A stretch of 38,568 nt of DNA from NCBI GenBank assembly GCA_902798585.1, contig CADBXF010000014.1, positions 27,078-65,645 of the forward strand, given 5' to 3'. The notes below the pieces were generated by a model, which worked only from the letters and a program-made list of their open reading frames with translations, was not told the origin of the DNA and did not search any database. Position 1 is the first letter of the stretch. Every line of letters starts with the position of its first letter. Of this stretch, positions 24,379 to 32,631 are shown piece after piece. Origin of the DNA: an uncultured Lachnospiraceae bacterium. Its GTDB lineage: Bacteria; Bacillota; Clostridia; Lachnospirales; Lachnospiraceae. The position numbers and the translations under genes were made by a program.

Positions 24379-24490
24379 CACAGCATTGCTTCACCGCAAC
24401 AGAGCGTCATGCCGCGGCGCGCCCGGAGGAGACGGTCGTTTTCCCCCGGCGCAACAGTCATCAGACGGCATACAACAGGAGGAAGACATC

Positions 24491-26722
24491 ATGGACGCTT
24501 GGGAAGGATTTGTCGGAGGAGCCTGGGAGCGCGAAATCAATGTTCGCGATTTCATCCAGAAAAACTACACGCCCTACACCGGGGATGCTTCGTTTCTCGC
24601 CGGCGCGACCGACCGCACGAAAGAGTTGATGGGGAAGCTTACGCATCTCTTCGACCTCGAGCAGCAGTTCGGGGGCGTTCTCGATATCGACACGCAGCAT
24701 GTCACCTCGCTTCTCAACTATAAGCCCGGATATCTCGATAAGGACAGGGAACTGATTGTCGGTCTGCAGACGGACCGGCCGCTTCGCCGCGGCGTCAACC
24801 CCTTCGGCGGCCTCAACATGACGAGAAAGGCCTGCCAGGCGTACGGTTACGAGCTCTCCGAGAAGGTTGAGGAGGAGTTTTTATACCGCACCACGCACAA
24901 TGACGGCGTCTTCCGCGTCTACAGCGACGAGATTCGCAAGGCGCGCCATGTCGGCATTATCACCGGGCTTCCGGATGCCTACGGCCGCGGACGCATCATC
25001 GGCGACTACCGCCGTGTAGCGCTGTACGGCGTGGATCGTCTGATTGAAGGCAAGACGAAGGACAAGGCGGAACTCGCGGCTTCGCAGCCCATGGACGCCG
25101 AGACCATCCGCCGCCTGGAGGAGCTTTACCAGCAGATCAATTTCCTCGGGAAACTCAAGGATATGGCGCTTCTCTACGGCATCGATATCAGCAAGCCCGC
25201 GACAAACTCCCGCGAGGCAATCCAGTGGCTGTACTTCGGCTACCTCGGCGCCATCAAGGAGCAAAACGGCGCTGCAATGAGCTTGGGCCGCACCTCCACT
25301 TTCCTTGATATTTATTTTGAGAGAGACCTGAAAAACGGCGTTTACACCGAGAGCGAGCTGCAGGAGCTTCTGGACGATTTCGTCATGAAGCTTCGCATGG
25401 CAAGACATCTCCGTACGCCCGAGTACAACGAGCTGTTCGCCGGCGACCCGATGTGGATTACCGAGTCCGTGGGCGGCATGGGCGAGGACGGAAGGACGCT
25501 TGTCACGAAGAACTCCTTCCGCATTCTGAATACGCTCTATACCCTGGGACCGTCCGCCGAGCCGAACCTCACGGTGCTGTGGTCGAAGAATCTTCCGCAG
25601 AACTTTAAGAATTTTGCGGCGAAGGTTTCCTGCGATACCGACGCAATCCAGTATGAAAATGACGACCTCATGCGCCCGATTTACGGCGACGACTACGGCA
25701 TCGCCTGCTGTGTCTCCGCGATGCGTCTGGGCAAGGATATGCAGTTCTTCGGCGCACGCGCCAACCTTGCAAAGCTCCTTCTGATGAGCTTAAACGGCGG
25801 GCGCGACGAGCGCTACAATATGCAGGTCGGCCCGGAGATGCCCGTATACGAGGATGAATATCTCGACTATGACAAAGTCTGCGAGCGCATGGCCTTCTAC
25901 CGCGACTGGCTTGCGAAGACCTATGTTACCGCGATGAACATGATTCATTATATGCACGACAAATACGCTTACGAGAAGACGCAGATGGCCCTGCACGACA
26001 CCGATGTGCACCGCTATATGGCGTTCGGCGTCGCCGGCCTTTCCGTTCTCGCCGACTCGCTCTCCGCAATCAAATACGCGAAGGTAAGAGCGATTCGCGA
26101 CCCTGAGACCGGTCTCATCAAGGATTTCGAGACCGCGGGCGAGTTCCCCTGCTACGGCAACGACGACGACCGTGTCGACCTTCTTGCAAAGGAGCAGACC
26201 GAGCTCTTCTTAGCGGCTCTTCGCAAGACGCCGACCTATCGAAATGCCGAGCATACGCTCTCGATTCTCACAATCACATCGAATGTAATGTACGGCAAGA
26301 AAACCGGCAACACGCCCGACGGACGCCGCGCCGGCGAGCCTTTCGCCCCGGGCGCTAACCCGATGCACGGCCGTGACAGAAGCGGCGCTCTCGCCTCCCT
26401 TAACTCGGTGGCGAAGCTCTCCTATCAGACCTGCAAGGACGGCATCAGCAACACCTTCTCCATCATCCCGCAGGCCCTCGGCCATACGGAGACGGAGCGG
26501 TGTCAAAACCTCATTCACATCCTCGACGGGTATTTTGCGCAAAATGCACACCACTTAAATGTCAATGTGCTCAACCGCGAGACTCTCATCGATGCGATGA
26601 ACCACCCGGAGAAATACCCGACGCTCACCATCCGCGTCTCGGGCTACGCAGTGACCTTCAACAAGCTGACGCTTGAGCAGAAGAAGGAGGTTATCTCCCG
26701 TACCTTCCACGAGGCAGTTTGA
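24491..26722 (+). CDS. pflB: Pyruvate formate-lyase (formate C-acetyltransferase)
   Basis: 743 residues. Converts pyruvate and CoA to acetyl-CoA and formate by glycyl-radical chemistry. The adjacent catalytic cysteines C406-C407 are in [14 protein letters not shown] and the radical glycine G718 in RVSGYAV. It starts [21 protein letters not shown], as in other PflB; AGGAGG eight bases before fixes the ATG at 24491, although the frame is open upstream through the terminator region. It is downstream of the ZTP riboswitch and followed by its activase. Oxygen-sensitive, cytosolic, central to mixed-acid fermentation and to formate supply for one-carbon metabolism. Confidence 0.98.
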   Translation: MDAWEGFVGGAWEREINVRDFIQKNYTPYTGDASFLAGATDRTKELMGKLTHLFDLEQQFGGVLDIDTQHVTSLLNYKPGYLDKDRELIVGLQTDRPLRRGVNPFGGLNMTRKACQAYGYELSEKVEEEFLYRTTHNDGVFRVYSDEIRKARHVGIITGLPDAYGRGRIIGDYRRVALYGVDRLIEGKTKDKAELAASQPMDAETIRRLEELYQQINFLGKLKDMALLYGIDISKPATNSREAIQWLYFGYLGAIKEQNGAAMSLGRTSTFLDIYFERDLKNGVYTESELQELLDDFVMKLRMARHLRTPEYNELFAGDPMWITESVGGMGEDGRTLVTKNSFRILNTLYTLGPSAEPNLTVLWSKNLPQNFKNFAAKVSCDTDAIQYENDDLMRPIYGDDYGIACCVSAMRLGKDMQFFGARANLAKLLLMSLNGGRDERYNMQVGPEMPVYEDEYLDYDKVCERMAFYRDWLAKTYVTAMNMIHYMHDKYAYEKTQMALHDTDVHRYMAFGVAGLSVLADSLSAIKYAKVRAIRDPETGLIKDFETAGEFPCYGNDDDRVDLLAKEQTELFLAALRKTPTYRNAEHTLSILTITSNVMYGKKTGNTPDGRRAGEPFAPGANPMHGRDRSGALASLNSVAKLSYQTCKDGISNTFSIIPQALGHTETERCQNLIHILDGYFAQNAHHLNVNVLNRETLIDAMNHPEKYPTLTIRVSGYAVTFNKLTLEQKKEVISRTFHEAV

Positions 26723-26768
26723 TTTTCCGAGGATTGTTACACTGTAGTAAAAGCGCATACTAAGACAG

Positions 26769-26794
26769 CGGGCGGGGCCGTTTCGCCCCGCCCG
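26769..26794 (+). other. GC-rich hairpin between pflB and pflA
   Basis: CGGGCGGGGC / GCCCCGCCCG, ten perfect pairs with a 6-base loop, followed by TCCTTT rather than a clean T run. It lies 20 bases before the pflA start and could act as a partial terminator or processing stem that keeps pflA below pflB. Confidence 0.6.
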
Positions 26795-26813
26795 TCCTTT
26801 CCCGGAGGTATCC

Positions 26814-27623
26814 ATGTCCGATTCCGAAATCACCGGAAGAATCCATTCGTTTCAGTCGCTCGGTGCCGTTGACGGTCCCGGGCTTCGCTTCGTAATCTTC
26901 ATGCAGGGATGCCCCATCCGCTGTATGTATTGCCATAATCCGGACACCTGGAACCGCCGTGGCGGCACGGAATACACCGCCGCGGAAGTGGTTGCCAAAG
27001 TGCTTCGCTACCGCACCTATTTCGGCGAGGACGGCGGTGTTACGGTCTCCGGCGGAGAGGCTCTGCTGCAGGCGCCCTTCGTCGCTGCGCTCTTCCGCGC
27101 TCTCAAAGCGGAAGGCATCCGTACATGTCTGGACACAAGCGGTATCCTGCATTCGGAGGCTGAGTTTCGGGACGAATCGCCTTTTGCATCGGACAATCCC
27201 GTGTCCCGCGACACTGTCTTCGGGGACTCCGGGCAGTCCGTGCTGACCGAACTTCTCGCCGTCACCGACCTTGTCATCTGCGATATCAAGTTTACAAACG
27301 AAGAAGACTACCATGCATATGCGCACGGCAGTCTTTCCTCCGTTCTTTCGTTTTTAGCCCTCACACAAGCATATCATGTACCGCTCTGGGTTCGCCATGT
27401 CGTCGTCCCCGGTTTCACCGATTCCGAGGAAGAAGTTCGCGCCATGATTTCCATTGCAGTAAAGCAGGATAACCTTCGGCGAATTGAACTGCTCCCCTTT
27501 CGAAAGCTCTGCATCACCAAGTATGAATCCCTCGGTATCCCCTTTCCGTGTGCTGATATTCCGGAGTGCGACGAAACGACGCTAAGGAAGCTGAATCACC
27601 TGATTCCCGCGGATTACCGTTGA
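26814..27623 (+). CDS. pflA: Pyruvate formate-lyase activating enzyme (radical SAM)
   Basis: 269 residues. Uses SAM and a [4Fe-4S] cluster to install the glycyl radical on PflB. Radical-SAM motif C33xxxC37xxC40 in QGCPIRCMYCHNPDTW; GGVTVSGGEALLQ (SAM-binding GGE); CDIKF in the barrel. Compared with typical activases it has roughly 20 extra residues after LDTSG (EAEFRDESPFASDNPVSRDTVFGDSG). CGGAGG precedes the ATG. It ends 14 bases from the convergent stop of the next operon with no clear terminator between. Confidence 0.96.
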   Translation: MSDSEITGRIHSFQSLGAVDGPGLRFVIFMQGCPIRCMYCHNPDTWNRRGGTEYTAAEVVAKVLRYRTYFGEDGGVTVSGGEALLQAPFVAALFRALKAEGIRTCLDTSGILHSEAEFRDESPFASDNPVSRDTVFGDSGQSVLTELLAVTDLVICDIKFTNEEDYHAYAHGSLSSVLSFLALTQAYHVPLWVRHVVVPGFTDSEEEVRAMISIAVKQDNLRRIELLPFRKLCITKYESLGIPFPCADIPECDETTLRKLNHLIPADYR

Positions 27624-27637
27624 CACGCCCTGCGGTT

Positions 27638-29194
27638 TCATCTCCACCGACAGGTCCATCTCCAATTGAAATACTCCGGAGCATCGGAGCGCATCCATTC
27701 TCTCCCGGACCAAAAGGTGATGTCTTCCGGATAACCATACCACCAGGAATCTCCTTCACAGGAACTCAAAAGCGGTGAGGTAAAATATCCGTCATATACC
27801 TGACCTTCCTGAGAAAACACCTGAATTCTCTTCGACACCCCCCCGTCAACAACAGCCAATCGGGATTGCGCATGATCAAACGCCATCGCGACTTCATTCC
27901 GGTAGGCCGAGGCTGACAGATACGCCTTGGTTCTCAGCCAAACCCCGACCGTCCCGTCTTCGCTTCGACCGATAACTGCAAGGTCACTGTTTTTGCCCAT
28001 GCGCTCACCGGGTTTTTCCTGTTCTCTTATATCGGAATAAGTAGCACGGGACACGACGAAGAAATCTTCATGGGCGCTCACAGAAACCATTTCTTCTTTT
28101 CGGTTTTCACTTGTGCCGATGACTTCCTCAGAGAGGCACTCCCCCGTCGCAATGTCAAGAATTCTCGCATAGACCTGCTTCTCCATGCGGTATGTAACCG
28201 CAAGCATCGTCTGGTCATCGCTCATCGTAAGATTCAGCACTTCAGCCTCCGGATTCAGGGGACAGAAGAGCCTTAATTTATCAACCTCGATCTTTGCACT
28301 CCCGTTTCCTTCCGAAGACGAGTACGGCAGCTCATAAATACCGTATCCTCCGGGCACCGAAATGCAGGAAGTATCGACAACTTTTCCCTCTTCGGTATAT
28401 GTTGAAAACGAAAAATACATCTTCGATTCCGTCAGTGCATTTACAAAGGACGGATTATAAAGATCACAGTTCATCAACGGCAATGCGTAGCTGTTCCACG
28501 CTATGTGATCGTCGAAGCTGATGTCTTCCATTTTCACTTCCCATGTTTCCTCCGGAATCACGGGAATCCGAAACATATCGCGGAGTTTCGTCGCAGTATC
28601 CTGAACCCAGGGATTATCACTGTCGGTACTGAAGAAATCCAAATCCCAATGATCGTATACTACAGGATCGGCGGTATAATTGTTTTCCGACCGTACCGGC
28701 ACCTGGATGATGAATTCAAACGGATAGTATTCAAAATATTCCGACACCGTGATTTCTTCCGCCTTCTGACTCTTCTTCAGCTGTTCCGCAAGCTGCACGG
28801 GAACGCTCTTTTCCCCATACAGCTTAACCCGGACACCGCAGTACATTTGCATCGTAAAATACTTTTCTGCATTTCCATACCAGGCGGACTCCTCCCGCTC
28901 GGCACTGCCGTTGTTGCTTCCCATCTTCACCGTCGACAAAATGCCGTTTCGGTCGAAGACAATCGTATTTTCCCTTCTTTGCGACAATCGCCTCCACAAA
29001 TCCCCTCCCGACATACGGAACGCGGGATATTCGCAGAACGAAATCTCCAGTCCTTCCGCAGCAGACGCATCCCCGAAAAATGTATCTACCTCTGTCGGAG
29101 TTCGTTCGATTTTCGCCAGCTTGGCAAGGAATACGCCGGAACCGATGGTTCCGATTCCCAGACAGACAGCCAATATCACAAGATACCTTTTCAT
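27638..29194 (-). CDS. Membrane-anchored beta-propeller-like protein of the GntR/ABC operon
   Basis: 518 residues. N-terminal TM helix (MKRYLVILAVCLGIGTIGSGVFLAKLA), rest predicted extracytoplasmic and beta-rich, with propeller-like repeats in the second half (for example NLTMSDDQTMLAVTYRMEKQVYARILDIATGECLSEE and SRLAVVDGGVSKRIQVFSQEGQVYDGYF). I do not recognise a family. It is the last gene of the operon; its ATG overlaps the stop of the preceding membrane protein (ATGA) and the RBS is GGGGAGGAAAA. Coupled expression suggests a sensor or accessory subunit of the ABC exporter (inference). Confidence 0.75.
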   Translation of the reverse strand: MKRYLVILAVCLGIGTIGSGVFLAKLAKIERTPTEVDTFFGDASAAEGLEISFCEYPAFRMSGGDLWRRLSQRRENTIVFDRNGILSTVKMGSNNGSAEREESAWYGNAEKYFTMQMYCGVRVKLYGEKSVPVQLAEQLKKSQKAEEITVSEYFEYYPFEFIIQVPVRSENNYTADPVVYDHWDLDFFSTDSDNPWVQDTATKLRDMFRIPVIPEETWEVKMEDISFDDHIAWNSYALPLMNCDLYNPSFVNALTESKMYFSFSTYTEEGKVVDTSCISVPGGYGIYELPYSSSEGNGSAKIEVDKLRLFCPLNPEAEVLNLTMSDDQTMLAVTYRMEKQVYARILDIATGECLSEEVIGTSENRKEEMVSVSAHEDFFVVSRATYSDIREQEKPGERMGKNSDLAVIGRSEDGTVGVWLRTKAYLSASAYRNEVAMAFDHAQSRLAVVDGGVSKRIQVFSQEGQVYDGYFTSPLLSSCEGDSWWYGYPEDITFWSGREWMRSDAPEYFNWRWTCRWR

Positions 29195-29928
29195 CCCTTT
29201 TCCTCCCCGTTTTCCCGCGGTATAATCTCCGCGGCACATTCCGTAATCGCTGCCGCAACCGTTGCAAATATCATGACTCGGAATACCGTCACCATATGGC
29301 GGAAGCAGAATAATTTGTCCCCCCGATTTTCAAACCATTCAAGCACCCGGATGAAGTTTTCGCTGCGGCAGGAATATCCGATTGCACTGACTGCGAAAAA
29401 GACGCCGAGCAACGCAAGCAAACCTCCGAGCACAAAGCAAACCGGTCTCCAATGCTTCACGGCAAACAACCGTATAACCGCTGTCAGCACTACGCCTAAC
29501 CACAATGCCGTCAGGAGATAGAAGCGCCACATCCGTGGCATATACTCCTCGGTGTACATTCCCTCCACGACATAATGCTCATAAAAATGCCATACTTTCT
29601 CCTGTAACCATGACGCCTCGTGGTAAAAGGAAGTCTCCATTCGGAATCCGAAGAAGAGAAATCCGCTGACCGCGGTAAGCAGGGAACATACAATGTCAAG
29701 CCACCGGCGTCCCGCGATTCCCATCACCAAAAAGCCAATCGGGATAAGTATTTTCCAATCCGCAAGCAGGGAATACACCCCCTCACTAAAAGGCCTGTTC
29801 CAATATTCTTCCCAGGTATACTCGTCGGAAATCTTTATGATAGGATTCCAGATTGCCTCCGCTGCCAGAAGGAGAAAGCCCAGAACGCAGAGTAATCTGC
29901 CGACCTGATAATATTCTTTTCGCTTCAT
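29191..29928 (-). CDS. Multi-pass membrane protein of the GntR/ABC operon
   Basis: 245 residues, about six TM helices (for example VGRLLCVLGFLLLAAEAIW, ILIPIGFLVMGIAG, FYLLTALWLGVVLTAVIRLF, FVLGGLLALLGVFFAVSAIG), with an aromatic-rich extracellular loop after helix 3 (ETSFYHEASWLQEKVWHFYEHYVVEG). No family recognised. GGAGGGT precedes the ATG. It follows the ATPase gene by 18 bases and overlaps the next gene by four. Confidence 0.75.
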   Translation of the reverse strand: MKRKEYYQVGRLLCVLGFLLLAAEAIWNPIIKISDEYTWEEYWNRPFSEGVYSLLADWKILIPIGFLVMGIAGRRWLDIVCSLLTAVSGFLFFGFRMETSFYHEASWLQEKVWHFYEHYVVEGMYTEEYMPRMWRFYLLTALWLGVVLTAVIRLFAVKHWRPVCFVLGGLLALLGVFFAVSAIGYSCRSENFIRVLEWFENRGDKLFCFRHMVTVFRVMIFATVAAAITECAAEIIPRENGEEKG

Positions 29929-29946
29929 TGTAACCCTCCACACAGG

Positions 29947-30684
29947 CTATTCATCCGTGCCGCCGAACTGCGACAATGACTTGCTGACCCGATCGGCCTT
30001 ATAGCCGTACAGCTCCTTGACATAATCGACAAGCGTTTTCCCCTGCTCCTCGAGTTCTTCCGTCGTGACATCTCCGATGATTGTTCCCTTGTGAATCATG
30101 ACGGCACGGCTCACCAGACCCTCCACCTCCTCAATCAGGTGTGTGGACAGAAATACCGTTTCCGTCGGCTCCAGAATTCCGAGCAGAAGCTTGTAAAAAT
30201 CTTCGCGATTGAAAATATCATGCCCGACAAAGGGTTCGTCAAGGAAGATATAATCCGCCCCCTGCGAAAGCGCGAGAATCACCTCGACCTGACTCTTCTG
30301 TCCCGCGGAAAATGTTTTTACCGCGCGGTTCAGTGGCAGCTCGAAGAATTCAGCAAGCCCGAAAAATCTCGTCTTCCGAAATTTGGGAAAATGAGCCTCA
30401 TAAAACTCCGCGTGCTCCTTAACCGTCATCTTCGGGAAGAAACTGAGCTCACAGGTGCCGAACGACAGGCGGTCGATATTTTTCCTTGTGATCGCCTCGC
30501 CGTCCAGAAGAATCTCACCCTGGTACCCGAGTAATCCGAGAATACATTTCATCAGTGTTGTCTTGCCGGCTCCGTTTTCGCCGAACAACCCGATAATCTC
30601 CCCCTGTCCGAACGACAGATTCACATCCTTAAGGGCATCCACATGCCCGCTGTACCGTTTGTTCACAGCTTTTAGTTCTACCAT
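29947..30684 (-). CDS. ABC transporter ATP-binding protein
   Basis: 245 residues, single ABC domain. Walker A GLFGENGAGKTT; signature FSAGQKSQ instead of LSGGQ; Walker B YIFLDEPFVGHD; H-loop STHLIEE. It resembles YtrB/CcmA-type exporter ATPases. The start at 30684 (MVELKAVNKRYSG) has GGAGG before it and overlaps the upstream permease gene by seven bases. The longer open frame upstream lies inside that permease gene and is discarded. It should energise export by the 244- and 180-residue membrane subunits. Confidence 0.93.
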   Translation of the reverse strand: MVELKAVNKRYSGHVDALKDVNLSFGQGEIIGLFGENGAGKTTLMKCILGLLGYQGEILLDGEAITRKNIDRLSFGTCELSFFPKMTVKEHAEFYEAHFPKFRKTRFFGLAEFFELPLNRAVKTFSAGQKSQVEVILALSQGADYIFLDEPFVGHDIFNREDFYKLLLGILEPTETVFLSTHLIEEVEGLVSRAVMIHKGTIIGDVTTEELEEQGKTLVDYVKELYGYKADRVSKSLSQFGGTDE

Positions 30685-31220
30685 GAAAGTGTCCTCCAGA
30701 TATCCAATGTCGTTTCCGGAATGCGCTCCGGAATTGTGTTGTGAAAATACATATGATGATAGATACAGCCGAGCGCTATGCAAACGCCCGTCACAAAAAT
30801 AATCCACACCACCGGAAATGCAAGGCATCGCAGATGCAGTTCCCACCGGCTTCGAAGCCGCTTCATCACATAGATGCTTTTGTTCGGATAGAAATAGCTT
30901 CGATAGTTCATCACGGCAATTGCCACTCCGAACACAACCAACAGCGGCCAAAGATCAAAAACCCCTTCCATCATACTGTTGATTCCGGGAATTTTCTGGA
31001 GTATCTGGACATCGATGCGTTTTCCCTCCCAATAATAGTAGTCGCTGTCATAAATATACTCCCCGGGTTCACTGTTTTCGTACCGGATTAAAAACTTGCT
31101 GCTGTCAACGAACAACACGAGCAACGATACGATACAGAGAATCAGTAGCGTCCTGCGCACCGGATTTCCCTCTGCCCCCGAGCATTCACCCGGAAAATAT
31201 TTAACAATCCATCGCTTCAT
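30678..31220 (-). CDS. Small ABC-operon membrane subunit
   Basis: 180 residues with three clear TM helices (LLILCIVSLLVLFVDSSKFL, DLWPLLVVFGVAIAVMN, CLAFPVVWIIFVTGVCIALGCIY) and a Tyr-rich loop (EYIYDSDYYYWEGKR). Overlaps both neighbours (20 bases with the 244-residue gene, 7 with the ATPase). Position corresponds to a permease partner as in the Bacillus ytr operon; sequence alone does not identify it. Confidence 0.78.
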   Translation of the reverse strand: MKRWIVKYFPGECSGAEGNPVRRTLLILCIVSLLVLFVDSSKFLIRYENSEPGEYIYDSDYYYWEGKRIDVQILQKIPGINSMMEGVFDLWPLLVVFGVAIAVMNYRSYFYPNKSIYVMKRLRSRWELHLRCLAFPVVWIIFVTGVCIALGCIYHHMYFHNTIPERIPETTLDIWRTLSW

Positions 31221-31935
31221 TCCCGCTCCTTGCCTTTCCGTTGTGCAGACGCTTCACCGTCAACACAACCGTGATTGATGCGAACAAAACGATAAAGAAC
31301 ACACCCTCCACAGACCAACCGGAGGTATAAAATACGGCCAGAATAGCCAGTGTCGCGATTCCGAGCCCCCGGGAGGAGCTGTCGCCGGGATAGTGTGAAA
31401 CGCAGGCGCTCACAGCCCCGCTGCACAGCACAAAGCATATGTTGCGAACCCACAGCGAAATCTCCGACAGAGGAACTATCGCGCGATAGAACGGATTGTG
31501 ATACATGGCCACAACGACATCCATAACGCCGGACAGGTTATACTCCGATGCGTTATGCATTAATCCGGCCGTGACAATCGTCATAATCTCAATCTGCCAC
31601 AGGAGCAGAAACAAAAGTGCGCAGGCAATCATCTCCCATACCAACACCATGCGCTCGGATATCCGAAGCCGCGCAAGCAAATATCGCGGGTGGCTCTTGC
31701 CCGGAAAAAGACCGCAGCACACAACGGCTACGCCGAGCGAGCACAACAGAAAAGGAAAATAAAACGCCAGATACGCGCTCCCTACCTGAAAGGTTCCCGG
31801 CTCCAAACTGAACTTTCCCAAGAATGCAAAGCGATATACCGGCAGGCTGATTACCGGAGCTGCCAGTATAAAAATCAATGCCCATTTCAGTTTCTGCCGG
31901 AGCACCAGCGCGAACACCGAAAAATGTTTTTTCAT
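31201..31935 (-). CDS. ABC-operon permease-like membrane protein
   Basis: 244 residues with six hydrophobic helices (for example WALIFILAAPVISLPVYRFAF, FYFPFLLCSLGVAVVCCGLF, MIACALLFLLLWQIEIMTIVTAG). The order gntR, membrane protein, membrane protein, ATPase matches YtrA-type operons, so it is probably the transmembrane subunit of an exporter. Start overlaps the gntR stop (ATGA). Confidence 0.8.
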   Translation of the reverse strand: MKKHFSVFALVLRQKLKWALIFILAAPVISLPVYRFAFLGKFSLEPGTFQVGSAYLAFYFPFLLCSLGVAVVCCGLFPGKSHPRYLLARLRISERMVLVWEMIACALLFLLLWQIEIMTIVTAGLMHNASEYNLSGVMDVVVAMYHNPFYRAIVPLSEISLWVRNICFVLCSGAVSACVSHYPGDSSSRGLGIATLAILAVFYTSGWSVEGVFFIVLFASITVVLTVKRLHNGKARSGNEAMDC

Positions 31936-32315
31936 GCCTCCGTCTCCTCCCAGTTTTGTAAAATCAAAGCCACCGCTTCTTCCTTATCAATACCCATTTG
32001 CCGAAGCGACCGAACAATTCCGCGAATCTCCTCGGCAACCAGATCCTTCCGCAACCGATCCAACTTCTCTTCAGTCAATGTCATCATACTTCCTGCCCCC
32101 GCCTGTGATTCAATCAAGCCCTCTTCCTCCAGCATTCGAAACGCCTTCTGCACTGTATTCGGATTGATTCCGAGGAGTGCGGAAAGCACTCGCCTTGAGG
32201 GCAACTCGTCCCCGTTTGAAATGTTCCCGGCTACGGCTCCCCGCTTTATGAACAGCAAAATCTGCTGATAAATCGGAACCCCGTCGACCGGATGAAATGT
32301 GTCAAATGTAATCAT
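31932..32315 (-). CDS. GntR-family regulator, YtrA subfamily
   Basis: 127 residues, the short YtrA type: winged HTH (~10-75, PIYQQILLFIKRGAVAGNISNGDELPSRRVLSALLGINPNTVQKAFRMLEEEGLI) and a ~50-residue helical tail with no effector domain. Such proteins repress their own ABC operon and are commonly relieved by cell-wall-active compounds. Two 24-bp palindromes on its own promoter support autoregulation. The Shine-Dalgarno is poor (GGTGA). First gene of a six-gene operon with four overlapping junctions. Confidence 0.93.
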   Translation of the reverse strand: MITFDTFHPVDGVPIYQQILLFIKRGAVAGNISNGDELPSRRVLSALLGINPNTVQKAFRMLEEEGLIESQAGAGSMMTLTEEKLDRLRKDLVAEEIRGIVRSLRQMGIDKEEAVALILQNWEETEA

Positions 32316-32448
32316 ACCGTCACCGTCTCGCCTCGCTTCCTTAGGTCGCTGATCCTTTCGTTATCCCCGCCGGCCTCGCCGTAACACACGGAATTACGCA
32401 TTGTTACACGCACCGGTCTTCCCACGCAAACTGCACTGTACTGTCACA

Positions 32449-32498
32449 ACCGTATTAGTCGTGTAATACGGTTGACTGTATTATACGACTGATACAGT
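32449..32498 (-). promoter_or_regulatory. Tandem 24-bp operators for the GntR regulator
   Basis: Box B (32449-32472) has arms ACCGTATTA / TAATACGGT; flanking bases extend this to 11 exact pairs. Box A (32475-32498) has arms ACTGTAT / ATACAGT. Aligned, both read ACYGTATTA, six bases, then an RATACRGT arm. They are two bases apart. Box A covers the -10 and spacer; box B covers the transcription start. This is the geometry expected for repression. Confidence 0.85.
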
Positions 32499-32508
32499 TT
32501 GTTGTCAA
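32480..32508 (-). promoter_or_regulatory. Perfect-consensus sigma-A promoter of the GntR/ABC operon
   Basis: Minus strand: -35 TTGACA (32503-32508), 17-base spacer, -10 TATAAT (32480-32485). A leader of about 155 bases follows (32316-32473); I see no riboswitch in it. Confidence 0.92.
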
Positions 32509-32546
32509 CACCATTTGATAAATTTCTTTGAAAATAAACTCCGGAC

Positions 32547-32594
32547 ACAAAAATGCCCCGGCCGGTGTTGTACCCGTCCGGGGCATCGTTTTTC
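32547..32594. terminator. Intrinsic terminator after the binding-lipoprotein gene
   Basis: ATGCCCCGG (32553-32561) pairs with CCGGGGCAT (32578-32586); inner CGG/CCG also pairs. T tract on the minus strand (ATTTTTGTG), and TTTTT also follows on the plus strand. Confidence 0.85.
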
Positions 32595-32631
32595 ATCATC
32601 CCGGGAAACCCTCGGAATTCCGAAGGCAGCG

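Noticed and set aside
24296..24490. N-terminal extension of pflB by 65 codons
   Set aside because: It would translate the riboswitch and terminator; AGGAGG and the family N-terminus place the start at 24491.
30685..30951. N-terminal extension of the ABC ATPase by 89 codons
   Set aside because: It lies inside the upstream membrane-protein gene in another frame; the ATPase fold begins at MVELKAV with a GGAGG box.
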